Assembly (NCBI RefSeq): GCF_008831285.2
Contig: NC_045147.1
Location: 17,834,854-17,898,853 of the forward strand
Reading direction: 5' to 3'
Source of the DNA: Nymphaea colorata
Taxonomy: Eukaryota > Streptophyta > Magnoliopsida > Nymphaeales > Nymphaeaceae
DNA: 64,000 nt
Positions 12,775 to 24,114 of the stretch are shown here, piece by piece. Under the pieces are notes generated by a model that made no database searches, was not told where the DNA came from, and saw only the letters and a program-made list of their open reading frames with translations. Numbering within the stretch: the stretch's first letter is position 1; every line of letters starts with the position of its first letter. Both the position numbers and the translations under genes were made by a program.

Positions 12775-14301
12775 CTAGTTTTGTAGGTTTTTCTGCATCA
12801 AAGGTTTCTATTATAGTTTTCAGGATTCATCTGAAATTGAGGTCTCAGAGATAGATTGCAGTTGAGGAGCGTACTCCGTAAAGATCAACAAATATATGTT
12901 ACACATGAGTTCCTGGAAATGGAGGTGTAATAAATTGCTTGCACCGGGTCTTTCTGTTTGGCCTTTCACTTCTTCTAGTGGTTCTTCTCTGAAGTGTGGT
13001 GTAATGCTCCAAAGCTTTTTGTAAGGTTGGGGTGGTTTTTGTCATTTACCAGTCTCGGAACATCAACCTTGGCATATCTGACAACTGTCTTTGTGTCGTC
13101 TGGAAAATTTGAATGGCTGCTCTCGATGCTATTTTTTTGAGAAGAGGAAAAAAGAGGTGAATGTGGAAATATTGAGCTTGTCTAATTCTTCTCCCTTTGT
13201 TACACGAGTTTTTCTTTTTTCTGTTTCTGTTGCAATGAGTGGAGCGACCAACACCGGATACTCGGGGATCATTTCACGGTTCCATCTTCCAGCACATCAC
13301 GGGTGTAAGACCTTCAGTTACATTATTTTGGTCCCCCTAGGCCTTTTTCATTCTTTAGCTGCGCAATGTGGCAAAAGCATCCTGCCAACGTGATGCTTTT
13401 CGACTCGCAACATCCTCCATGATCTCCAATTCGATCACCAAAGCCCTGTAAGTTGATAAATGGGGTATACAAAGACTTGTAAGAACAAACCTTTCATCCT
13501 TCACCTGAGTGAGGTTCTGATTGAGTGGTATGGTTGAGGTTGGTGTGTGATCTTTGGGTTCATTAGTGCATGAATGATTATATCTATTACATAATCGCTT
13601 AAAATCTCCGCTCATTTGGCTCGAGGGGTTTGAGTTCAGACTTTGTGCCTGAGTTGACTAACCTGCCTCAGAATTAGAGAAGTTTTCATCACGGGATCAA
13701 CTTTTAGTTCTAATTTCAAACGCAGGCTTCACCTTTCTACTTTGCCTGATATGAGCTTGAACTTTACTGACAACCGCTACATGTGGGTTTGGCAATGGTT
13801 AAAGGATGAGTTGGGTGCGAAAATGATAAATCTGTATAAATCTGTCCTTTTCCCTCATTAAAGGGAAAATCTATTTTATTTTTAGCTTAATCTAGCTTGA
13901 TTCTTCCCTCACTCCTTGGTAAAGCCGTAGCTGGCCGTACATCTTGACGTTGGGGAAGACGTTGAGGTTTTCCGTCAAGTGCATCACTACTATAAGCTGC
14001 TAATCATTGTTCAAATAATAAAAAAATGAATGTCGTAACACATAAAATATCAGGGATGAATTCGCTAATTGCAACAAGGAGAGAAGAGATACATTAATTG
14101 CCTCTAACTCAAGGACGATTTTGATTAAATCATGAACAAAAAACCACTTAAATATGAATAAACAGCATATCTGTATCTAGTTGTTCAAATTGAAATCTAC
14201 GACTTATCCTGCCTTTTAGAGTTGTTACTAGTTAATAAAGTTTAGACTATACAAATTCGCCAGTTAACCTCTCTTCTTGATTTACTCAGCATGGTATCTT
14301 T

Positions 14302-14332
<31 letters not shown>

Positions 14333-14334
14333 GT

Positions 14335-14368
<34 letters not shown>

Positions 14369-14955
14369 CCACGAACAAGCATTCAAGGCTCTTAAAAAAC
14401 CAATGGCCTACAATTTCTTAATATGACTTTAGAAAATGTGTTGTTCATTGAAGAATGATCTAAGAGTTCGTTTTTAACAAAAGGACAATCTTGAGTACAT
14501 GTAAAAGATACCAGAACAACATAGATCCAGTTCATATTCCTACATAAACTTTAACTTCGCTTCCAAACATTGCATCCTGCATTGAAGTGCTGCATTAATG
14601 TGCCATAAAGGGGACACCAGGACACATTTTCAATCATTTCTATGTATGGGACGTTTCATTTTTGTTTTTCTATTATTCTGACAGAAAATATGCATTAACA
14701 TCATAATGATCGTGATCTTCCAAAGGGGTTCGACGCGCTATCTAATGCCTATGCTTATGTAAATTCCAAAACATAAATGCCCTGGCCGCGGTAATGGCCA
14801 ATAGAAATTGTCTCAAAACTCTGAAGTTAGCCGAATGAAGAAAACTAGGATAATGTGATCTTCACGATGAAACGAAACTCCCATTAATCAGCATATAATG
14901 CACAACAATCCACATTTAGCTTCAACTCAATTTGTCCTTTTCTCTTGAACTCATC
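12775..14955. other. 3' flank of vasculin-like gene and spacer
   Basis: The first few hundred bases are probably the 3' UTR (a plausible AATAAA-like signal, GTAATAAAT, lies near 12930). The remainder has no recognisable coding sequence. It carries the compound GT/G/GA microsatellite at 14301-14367. Confidence 0.5.
14301..14367. repeat. Compound (TG)n(G)n(GA)n microsatellite
   Basis: A TG run passes into a run of about 19 G residues and then a GA run. The poly-G part is a likely site of length error in sequencing or assembly. Confidence 0.9.
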
Positions 14956-15539
14956 ATGGTTGCAGTTTATGCTGGCTTGAGTATCCGTTGTACCAAGATC
15001 TTTGTGGCTCTTCACTTGCTTCAAGACTCATTTCTGCAAGTAAGTGACCAATAAGTTCCCATTCATTTATAGTTCAATAACAAAATATTGCTCGACTAAG
15101 TCCCATGCATGCATGCATTCCTGGATGCTGTTTCTTGGTGGACATGCACCAGAGTAATCGCACAAGTACTAGTCTCTGACTTTTTGATCCTCACCCGGAT
15201 GCCATGGACAATATCTGGGGTAAACGCATAAGTTTTTCACTGGAGGTGAAAAATGAAGACTTGCAAGCCATTCCGTCTTCCCCAGCTTCTCCTTGTCAGA
15301 GCACCAGATACATATCATGCGCAAGATCCAGATTTATCTAACCAAAGGAATACCATCAGAGATAGCATTGGATATCAGAAGTGGTTGGCGCAATATAAGA
15401 ATAAGGAAAGCATTAAAGATGAAAGTAATGATCTTGGAGGAAATACTCTTAATGATAATCTCGGAGGCCTAGATTATCTTGCCTTATCTTGTACACAAAT
15501 TGATTGTGATAACAGGAAAGTATCCTCTCCAATTCCACA

Positions 15540-15940
15540 CAAGCCAAGTCAAGCTTGAGCTCGACTCCACTCAGCAACTCCAGCTTGAACTTGACTAAGA
15601 TGAGAGTCGAGCATAGAACATAATTGAGTTCGATGATACAACGTCCAGTTTGAATTCGACTCTTTTAACTCATTTATGATAAGCATGTCTTATTTTTTTA
15701 ACTCATCCAACTTTATTAACTCGTTTAGTTGCTGCTTGTTTAATTATTTTCTCATTATAATTCAACATTCATTACCTAGTCGAGCCGAGTCGAGTTCTTA
15801 CAACTCGAACTCTACTCAGTTTAACATTTCGAGCATAGATTTTGAGCTGGAGCTTGAGTTGTTCATGAATGAGTCGAGTTCGAGGCAGGTTTTGACTAAT
15901 AGTTTGAGTTGAAATCGAGTTGGTTCGACACCTTGTGCAG
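15540..15940. repeat. CTCGAG/GAGTCGA-rich degenerate repeat inside the glucanase relic
   Basis: Words such as GAGTCGAG, GAGCTCGA and TTGAGTT and their complements recur many times over 400 bp. The two ends carry loosely complementary sequence (AAGCTTGAGCTCGAC on the left, GTTTGAGTTGAAATCGAG on the right), which suggests a decayed fold-back element. It sits between the two exon relics, where the intact neighbour has a simple 636-bp intron. Confidence 0.45.
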
Positions 15941-16010
15941 TTCTCCGTTAGTGAGGAATCTCTTAGCAAATTCTCTCCGTTAGTGAGTGTAATCTCTTAA
16001 CAAATTCTCT
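15941..16010. repeat. Two-copy ~32-bp tandem repeat
   Basis: Two imperfect copies of a unit beginning TTCTCCGTTAGTGAG and ending CAAA lie head to tail, followed by a partial third start. They lie between the exon relics of the decayed glucanase. Confidence 0.75.
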
Positions 16011-18310
16011 CCCGTGTGCTTGGTGAAGGAGAGCGTGGACGTCGGACTGTCCAAACTCCGAACCACGTGAAACCGCCGGGACTTTCTCTCTCTCTCTCTC
16101 CCTCTCTTTTACCTTTCTTTCACTGCGGATCGATTGATCGCTGCCAACATACTGCCGCATGTATGCTAACTCTGTGATGATTGAGTACATAATGGCCGGA
16201 AATGAGGCTGTTTTCTATCACCTGTCTCAGTTCGTCCTCGGGGCCATGGAAAAACCAGCGCCATTCTCTCATTTCCGCCATAATAAGCACCATTGGACTC
16301 ACCACGGTGGTGTCCACGGCTGGCTGTACTAAGCAATTCTTACTCGTATTCAGAGAGTGCCTTCTCCGCAGACACTGTAGGTTTCATGTAAGCCATAGTC
16401 TACTTCTTCAGAGCTAGTCCAAGGCCAACCCCTGCTGCTCAATGTTTACCCATACTCTGCATAGTATGCTCATGAGCCAGAGCCAGATGTCGTATCACTT
16501 GTGCTCTCTCCTCTGCCCCTTTGACCAGTGTTCAAGGTGGCGGCTTCGCTACCATAATCTCTTAATGCAATGGGCGATTCTGCCTATGCTGCCATGGAGA
16601 AGGTCGGGGACTCAATGATGGAATCGGGATCTCCGATAACTGGTTGGCTGCCCGCGGGGTCCGGCGCTGCTACGATTTCGAATGCGCGTGCCTATAACAA
16701 TAACTTGATTGCTCAGGTGTTGTCTGGAAATGGCACTCCAAGCAGGCCGGGGAAGCCATTGGAGGCGAACCTGTTGCTATGTTCAAAGAGGATCTCAAGC
16801 CAGGGGAAATTACTGAGAACTTTGGGCTCTTCTATCCTTACATGCAGCCTATGCACCCAGTCAACTTCCATCCGCGACTCTAGGCGCCAGAAGCATGGTA
16901 TGGAAATTAGGAGCTTAGAGGTGTTGCCTCTGGTTTTTGTTATCTAGAGTGATGATCATGTGTTTGGAAAAATAGAATTACCTGACTTGTCTGTTAACAA
17001 GTTTAGGAGGACAAATGTTTTGTATACAGCTGGTAAATTGAAACTATGGATTTTCCTTACTTGGGTATTCTTCTTTCCTTGTAATAATCAGTCTTTGTTC
17101 CCCACTTTGACCGTCACCATTGTTATATTGCTATTTTAGACGCATACCTTGCATGTCTGTGCATCATGTGATGTTCCTCCTTTTTGAGTATTTTATTAGT
17201 CTAAATTGTTCTACTGGATCTGATCCAAGGAACCTTGAGCTCGATCTTCGTGCAAAATGTAAGACAATGCTGCAGGTAACCACAGGGTCTGCTAAAAGAG
17301 GTAGCCTCGACGCGGAAGGAATTATAATAAATATGTAACCCATAGATCGGCAAGTCTGGCATGTCTCGCAGATTTCCCTCACTATGGAGAAGATCACAAA
17401 GTAGGCATGAAGTTGGCTATCTCAAATATGGATTTATAAAAAGAACATAAGCCTAAAAAATTAGCAGTGACAATGGCATGACCCACTCCGACAAGCTTCT
17501 TTCGTTGGCATACAGAAATAGGGGTCCTAGACCGGGTAAGTGTTTAGACATATCAGATCAATATGCAGAGAATCACCCACAGACACACATATACAGAGAG
17601 AGACAGACAGACAGACAGCCGACAAAATCGGATGATGCATCACCAACATACAAAAGGATGGCAAGTGAAGCCCAAAAAGAAACAAGAAATAAGAGAAAAA
17701 AATAGAGAAACACAAACCTGGCAAGGCAGAGATGAGGAGGCAGGAGAGAGGGAGAGGTCAATGTAATTATAACTTAAATGATTATGAAGGGCTACAATCC
17801 ACTTCCAAGATAAAATAATTATGAACTTGAGTATTTTGTGCTCCAGAATTTTTTAAATGTGTGTGCGGATGTGCATGTTATGCTCGAGTTTTAGGAATTT
17901 GAAATTTTGTTCATATCATATCTTTTTATGAACATGTTACACATATTGCATGCTAATTTGGTACAATCCCCCGAGAAAGACAAGTAGAGATTTGCCAATC
18001 GCATTCCAGCTATGCCTACTTGGATTCTGAAGGGAAACATTTTTTTCCTGTTTTGCTTATCAATCTCCAAGTTATCGCCTCCCCAGAGGAAGCGTAAGTG
18101 AAAAGCACGTTACAAGAACATGAATTTTATGACCAGCTTGTTCTTTCCATAAGAATCGATGTCGAAAATAACATGGCTAATGCGGTGGAGTTATCCATTC
18201 TGCAATTAAAACTGCACCTCTGCTAAACTATGTATAAGCAGGTCCATATATACTCCACAGTCCATATTGTGTCTCATCTTGCCTTAGTTTCTGTTTTCTT
18301 CGTATCTATC

Positions 18311-19990
18311 ATGGCTGTTGTTCGTGCAGGGTTGAGTACCAGTTGTACCAAGGCCTACCTGGCTTTTGCTATACTGCAATATTACCTTACTTTCAGCAGT
18401 AAGTTGACAGCTTGGTCTTCCCCAATTTGCTGTACATTTCAATTTTAGTCTCTTTCTCATTTCTATGTATGCTTCATGCCCACTGACAAGTCCATAAGAA
18501 TGTTAGGCAGGAGAGAAAGGTCAAGCATTTCATAGTAGTTATGAAACAGAAAAAAGGAAAGGGTGGAAAGGAAGACTGTTTAACTCATCATTTTTCTCCT
18601 TACCATTTTCTTCGGTTTTCTTTCTTTTCAATCGTACCGAACTTTTGGAGAGAGTTTTCCCATTTCTCCTCTATGTTGGCAGTTGTCTATGCTTTAGGTA
18701 ATGTGGAAATAGTACAATTCTATCCCCCAAAGTAGGTAAGTACCAGAGGCAACAAAATGACTGTGATGTACCCACATAATCAGAATATCAAGCCGTAAAA
18801 GTTGGTAGCCGATAAAATTTGTAGGTTGTTGATATCATTTGAGTCAATTAAGAGTAAACATTTTAGTTTTTCCTCTTCGTTTAGTTTCACCAGGGCATTA
18901 CAATCAAGAATGGTGTTCCTCACTCTTAAAACTACCATTTAAGCTACTGCTACACCGTAGTTCATTCATGATCGAATGGCAAGATTCTGCTATGGATAAC
19001 TTTTCTAATTCATCGACTCTGCTTCAAAATTCAGGTGCGCAATCTATTGGTGTTTGCTATGGTTTGGTGGCTGACAACCTTCCTTCACCATCAGAAGTGG
19101 TGGACATGTACCACGACAACGGCATAACCAGTCTCAGGCTTTATGATCCCAATCCGGGTGCTCTCAATTCTCTCAGACATTCAGGTATAAATGTGGCCTT
19201 GGGAGTGAGGAATGAGGACATACAGGCTATTGCATCTTCTCCGGCCGCTGCCGATCACTGGATCTCCTTGAGCGTGAAACCTTATGCTTCCTCTGTGTCA
19301 ATCAAGTATGTGACAGTCGGCAATGAGATAATTCCAGGCCCGCTCGCGCATTTCGTCCTACCAGCGATGAAGAACCTCCATAACTCTCTCATGGCCGCGG
19401 GCCTAGGGATAGTTGGTGTCACCACAGTGGTGTCTATGCCTGTGTTGGGCAATTCCTACCCTCCCTCACAGGGCGCTTTCTCACCAGATGTTGTTAGTGT
19501 TATGGCTTCCATCGTCTCACTCCTTAACGCCACAGGCCGCCCACTGCTTGCCAATGTGTATCCATACTTTTCATATGCTAACGACCCAGTTCACATATCT
19601 CTTTCCTATGCTCTTTTCACTTCCCCTGCACCCGTTGTTCATGACGGACCGTTCCTGTACCAAAATCTCTTCGATGCAATGGTCGATGCTCTTCATGCGG
19701 CCATGGAGAAAGTCGGCGGCGCCGGCGTCCTGGTCGTTGTCTCGGAAAGCGGCTGGCCGTCTGCAGGCGCCGGCCCTGCCACCATCACGAATGCGGAGAC
19801 GTACAACAACAACCTCATCGCTCATGTGCTCTCCGGCAAAGGCACACCAAGAAGGCCAAGGAAGCCATTGGAGGCGTTTGTGTTTGCGATGTTCAACGAG
19901 AACCTCAAGCCTGGTCCGATTACTGAGAGGAACTTCGGGCTCTTCTATCCCAACAAGAAGCCTGTCTACCCTGTTAAGTTCCACAAATAA
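18311..19990 (+). CDS. GH17 glucan endo-1,3-beta-glucosidase (secreted), intact
   Basis: Exons 18311-18398 and 19035-19990 encode 347 residues; the single phase-1 intron right after the signal peptide is typical of plant GH17 genes. Residues 1-31 (MAVVRAGLSTS... to LTFSSA) form a signal peptide with a plausible cut before QSIGVCYG. The GH17 start motif IGVCYG is followed by the substrate-cleft block VTVGNEI, whose Glu127 is the expected acid/base, and SESGWPS with the nucleophile Glu267; the 140-residue spacing fits the family. The end at YPVKFHK lacks a clear C-terminal hydrophobic extension, so a secreted, non-anchored enzyme is likely. It would cleave beta-1,3-glucan (callose or microbial wall). 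A TATA-like TATGTATAA lies near 18229. It sits between a dead copy upstream and a frameshifted copy downstream. Exon GC is well above the flanks. Confidence 0.95.
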
Positions 19991-20010
19991 GCGTTCTTTC
20001 ATTCTCCGTT

Positions 20011-20803
20011 CACCCTGTTAAATTCCTCGAATAAACATTATTCTGTTCCTATCTTGCATTTAGAAGTTTTTGTTGCTCAATGTATGTTCTATTGGAAAAT
20101 ATCAATGCCATATTTTTTTTACGGGTCAAGATATCATCCATGTACAGCTTATCCAAATTGTCTTACACACTGTGGGATGTAAAATAATCGGATATAATTA
20201 TTACTGATCAATAATTCATCTAAATAGATAAATTGGTGAATAAATCTGGATCTGATTATTAGTTGAATTTAGGTTTGGTGTGCCATTTGTATTTGAATTA
20301 GTACCTAGATCCGATGGGATGACCCATTTACATATAAATCTAAGATCTTATGCTGGTCGGATCCAAACTCAATTTTAAAAATTAAAGTTCTAAATACGAG
20401 TCCCATTGAAACCGAACTACGTAAAATATGATTAGGTCAAATTCTGGAACAGTTTACATCCCCTAGTTTCACTATTTCATGGGTCCTAAGACACCATTTA
20501 CTTCCTAATTGGATATTCTTGTAGAAACATTTAAAGTAAGCCATTAGTAGAGCTGTTTGACTACCAAAGAAGGCTTCATTTACTTCCTTTCAAGATAATG
20601 ACCAGTTCATGACACTAATTTCCTTTCATTAGTTTCTATAATGAGCGGCAAGAGAGAGTAGCTACTAAAATGTCAACTTAAGCATTCCTATCTTACCATG
20701 AAAATTTCATATATTATTCTATCGAGGGAGGGAGAATGGTCACCTAAACAATATTAAATTGCAATCCTTTTGGTTCCCTTTCCCTTCCTTCATACCTCAT
20801 CAT
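20011..20803. other. Spacer between two GH17 copies
   Basis: AT-rich, with scattered GGATCYGAT words like those in the 24.7-26.1 kb repeats. It should contain the 3' end of the upstream gene and the promoter of the next copy. No other gene seen. Confidence 0.5.
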
Positions 20804-21974
20804 ATGGCGGTTGCAGACGGAGCTCTGTGGACATTCAGTTGCTCAACGGTCTTGACTCTTTCTTTCTTGCAATTCTTCCTCAATGTTGGTAGTAAGTTAG
20901 AAACATGTTTTGATTGTTTTGGAATATGATTTGACAGATGATATGGCTCACTCACGACGATAATTGACCGACCATATGTGCTTATCAATTTATGCTTCCG
21001 AAACATTTCAGGTGGCCAACCGGCGGTCGGCGTCTGCTACGATACTCAGGCCGACAATCTGCCGCCGGAGAAGGAAGTGCTGCCGCTGTTTGAGAGCAGC
21101 GGCATAACCAGCGTCAGGCTGTTCCGACCTGACTCCGAGATGCTCGATGCCCTTCAGTATACAAGGATAACCGTGGCATTGGGAGTAGACAACAGTGAGG
21201 TGCAGCTTCTTGGTACCTCGAAAGAAGCAGCCAGCGCATGGATATATATGCACATCACATGTACAGAGCTACCATCGTTCGGTGATCATCAAATACATCA
21301 TCGTCGGCAATGAACTCATTCCTGGACCCCTTGCTCCCTACGTCTTGACGGCCATGGAAAACTTGGATGACATGCTCAGCCGCCATGGCATAAGCTCAAT
21401 CAGTGTTACCACCACGGTCCTCATGGATGTGCTCACCTATGTCTATACACCTCCCTCGCAAGCCTTCTTCTCATCGAGTTCTGTGGATTTTATGTCATCC
21501 CTGCTTTCCTTCCTCGATTCCAGAGGCTACCCTCTTTTCGTCAATGTCTACCCTTTCCTTGTATACTACGCTACCGGGAAGATACCGCTTCAATATGCGC
21601 AGTTCACTTCCCCTGTACCGGTTGTTACAGACGGTAGCTTCTCGTACCTGAATCTTCTCGATCAGATGGTTGATTCATTGTACGTGGCCATGGAGAAGGT
21701 CGGGCAGACGAACGTCACGCTTGCAATTGCCGAGACCGGATGGCCGTCGGCGGGGGTTTCAGGCGCATCGGTCGGCGACGCCAGCATCTATAACAACAAT
21801 TTCGTCGCTCATGTATTGTCCAGTAAGGGAACGCCGAGGAGGCCCAATACGCCATTGGAGGCGTTTGTGTATAATATGTTCAATGAAGACCGGCGGTCCG
21901 GCGTGTTTGCAAACCTCGGTCTTTTTTATCCTGACAAGAATCCTGTCTATCCAGTGCAGTTTGGTCTATCGTGA
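20804..21974 (+). pseudogene. GH17 beta-1,3-glucanase copy with one frameshift
   Basis: Exon 1 is 20804-20891 (88 bp, same length and phase as the upstream gene) and encodes a signal peptide (MAVADGALWT...). Exon 2 starts at 21012 with SGQPAVGVCYD. The frame then shifts between about 21239 and 21252, at a short (TA)n run straight after codon TGG. The second frame carries the rest intact to the TGA at 21972: IIVGNELIPG with the acid/base Glu, IAETGWPSAG with the nucleophile Glu, and an end at YPVQFGLS. Read without correction, the first frame ends at about 21313, well before the nucleophile. Apart from this shift no other lesion was seen, so a recent null allele or an assembly/sequencing slip in the TA run are both possible. 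GH17 assignment is secure; whether it is functional is open. Confidence 0.85.
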
Positions 21975-22174
21975 TCGAAAATTAAAGGATAAATTCGGGA
22001 GATATTGATTTCCTTTTCGTCTTGTTTAATTATAAATTGTCTTTCTATGAGTTATTTTTTAATGTTTATTTCACAGCCTTATGTCATCAAGATTTTGGAT
22101 TGTTTCGCGAGATATATGATACATCATCCGAATTTTTCTTTGAGAAATTTCATCTGTATTTCAACACATGAAGA

Positions 22175-22345
22175 AACAAGATGGATATGTTGTCCTAACT
22201 CTACCTGGTGGTCCTCATCCGAATAAAAAATTGAGAATTATGTAACAAATTTTTTTTGTTGATTCCTACGTGTAATGTTTCTTCTGCACTGCCACCTATT
22301 GGTTATCCTAGCATGCAGTTCTATTGTGTGCATATATAATGCACA
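22175..22345. repeat. Dispersed repeat, copy 1
   Basis: About 170 bp starting AAGATGGATATGTTGTCC and including CACTGCCACCTATTGGT and TTGTGTGCATATATAATGCAC. It recurs with good similarity at 39966-40100, with its last part displaced to 40508-40536. The two copies lie 18 kb apart in unrelated contexts, so this is a dispersed, probably mobile, repeat of unknown family. Confidence 0.7.
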
Positions 22346-22625
22346 CTCTCTTATCTTCTTCTTACTTTTAGGTTTAGAGCTTCAGAGCTGCATCAACGTC
22401 AGGGTGTACAAACCAGTTTTAATAAGATCAGGCCATGAATGCCCTGTAAACGCGGAATAGGAAAGAAGGAGAGTGTTGCAAATATAAAAATAAAGACAAG
22501 AAAGAAAGATAAGTTCATAAATTATCAACTTCAAATGTTCAGCACGAACATCATACATATGTCAAACGGTTGAATGTGAACATAATCCTCCTGCGGATTG
22601 GAGTTGGCGATTGCATTTTTTGAAA

Positions 22626-23746
22626 TCAGTTGAAGACGGGGTAGACAGGCTGCATGCTAGGATAGAAGAGGCCAAAGTTCTGCTCGACGGCCTCCCCTGG
22701 CTTTTGGTTCTCGTTGAACATTGCAAACACATAGGCCTCTATGGGTTTCCCCGGCCTCTTCGGGGTACCGTCGCCAGAGGTTACATGAGAAATAAAGTTA
22801 TTGACATACGCCTGGGCATTCGCGACGGTGGCCGCGTCGCTGCCGGCGGACGGCCAGCCGCTCTCTGAAATCACGATCCCTACGCTACTACCGCCGGCTT
22901 TCTCCAACGCCGAGTAGAGCGCATCCACCATGGCGTCAAAGAGGTTATGGTAAGACAGGGCCCCGTCCTGAACAACAGGCGCGTCGCCGGCAAAGAGTGC
23001 ATAAGGCAGCGCTATTTGCCCTGGGCTCCCGGTGTACGCAAAATATGGATACACATTGGCAAGGAAAGGGGAGCCGTTGCTGCTGAGGAAGGAGACGATG
23101 TCGGACATCACGGCGGCCGTCACGTCGGAGAAGGCGCCCTGTGAAGGAGGGTAGGACGAGCCCAGCACGCTCATGGACACCACCGTCGACACGCGTATGC
23201 TGCTGCTCAGGCTGGCGGCGGTGAGCGACTTCAACAGATTCTGCATCGCCGGGAGGACGTACTGAGAATTTGGGCCTGGAATGACCTCATTGCCCGCTGT
23301 GATGTACTTAATCTTGACATCGGAATATGCTGCTACGTTGGTGTGGACCCAGTCGTCGGCAGCAGCTTGGGAGCCGGCGATGGATGCCAGATCCTCATTT
23401 CTTACTCCAAGCATTACCTCAATTGGTGAGCCTTTAAGAGCCGTGAGTGCATCGGTGTTGGGTTCATAGAGCCTCATGGCGGCTATGCCCTTGTCTGTGA
23501 ACAACTTCACCACGTCCACCGGCGCCGGCAGGTTGTCGGCAACCATCCCATAGCACACACCAATCGGCCCCGCCGCACCTGCAAATTTTTTCAGGAAAAA
23601 AGTTTAAACCATGGAGTGCCTACCCATGTGCAGCACAACGTGAAATGCGCTCTCCCGTAATCTTTCGTCACATCGATAAAAGCATGCTACATCAGATCCA
23701 TGGACTCAGTTGGATGAGAAGTAATCAAACATACAAAGAAGAACAT

Positions 23747-23791
<45 letters not shown>

Positions 23792-23877
23792 TAAGTACTG
23801 GTCAGAGTGGAGCAGTGTTGTAACAGGAAGAGGAGAGCCAGGGGCAAAATTGAGGAACAGGAACTGAGCGTAGCCAT
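22626..23877 (-). CDS. GH17 glucan endo-1,3-beta-glucosidase (secreted), intact, opposite strand
   Basis: Exon 1 is 23877-23799 and exon 2 is 23578-22626 on the minus strand, giving 343 residues. The intron has the same phase-1 position as the two plus-strand copies. Residues 1-28 (MATLSSCSSILPLALLFLLQ...) form a clear signal peptide, cut near TSA|AGPIGVCYG. The acid/base Glu124 lies in ITAGNEVIPG and the nucleophile Glu265 in VISESGWPSAG. The protein ends YPVFN with no anchor sequence. The donor side of its intron runs straight into a (CT)n(AT)n microsatellite. A TATA-like AATAAAAG lies about 95 bp upstream of the ATG (about 23968-23975). It is convergent with the frameshifted copy. Exon 2 is markedly GC-rich, with many CG-ending codons compared with the flanks. 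Confidence 0.95.
23747..23791. repeat. (TA)n(GA)n microsatellite at a splice donor
   Basis: A TA run of about 25 bp passes into a GA run of about 20 bp. On the minus strand it lies inside the glucanase intron, a few bases after the GTACTTAC donor. Confidence 0.9.
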
Positions 23878-24114
23878 TGCAGTGGGCAAGAAAGAAAGAT
23901 GGTTATCGACACCTGGGAAGGGGTACTGCACCTCTGTATGGAGCTGTTAGCAACTCAGGTGTCCCCCTTTTATTGCTAGCTCTGCCTTTCTACAGCAGTG
24001 ACTATCAAGGGAATAAAGAGATACACCCCTCAAACTTTGTGGTTAATTTTACAGCACCATTCATTTCATAGATTTTCCTGCAATATTCTACACCTTAATT
24101 GCCTTTATTTTTTC

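Larger units (their letters stand above)
14956..16883 (+). pseudogene. Decayed GH17 beta-1,3-glucanase copy
   Basis: A relic of exon 1 (14956-15039, start MVAVYAGLSI) aligns with the signal-peptide exon of the intact neighbour at 18311, including the following GTAAGT donor. A relic of exon 2 runs from about 16120 to 16883. It keeps recognisable counterparts of the catalytic-site region (GGAAATGAGG for GNE), the TTVVS block, the AMEKVG block and the C-terminal stretch ending near NFHPRL. The first ~230 bp of exon 2, encoding the IGVCYG...ADNLP region, is missing and replaced by about 1 kb of unrelated sequence. In-frame stops and shifts break the rest, and the second catalytic block (SESGWPS) is degraded. 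It is best read as a dead tandem duplicate of the downstream genes. Confidence 0.85.

Noticed and set aside
18839-19034. Extended glucanase start at 18839 without an intron
   Set aside because: It would lack a signal peptide. The sequence before 19035 is intron-like, and a proper signal-peptide exon with matching phase lies at 18311.
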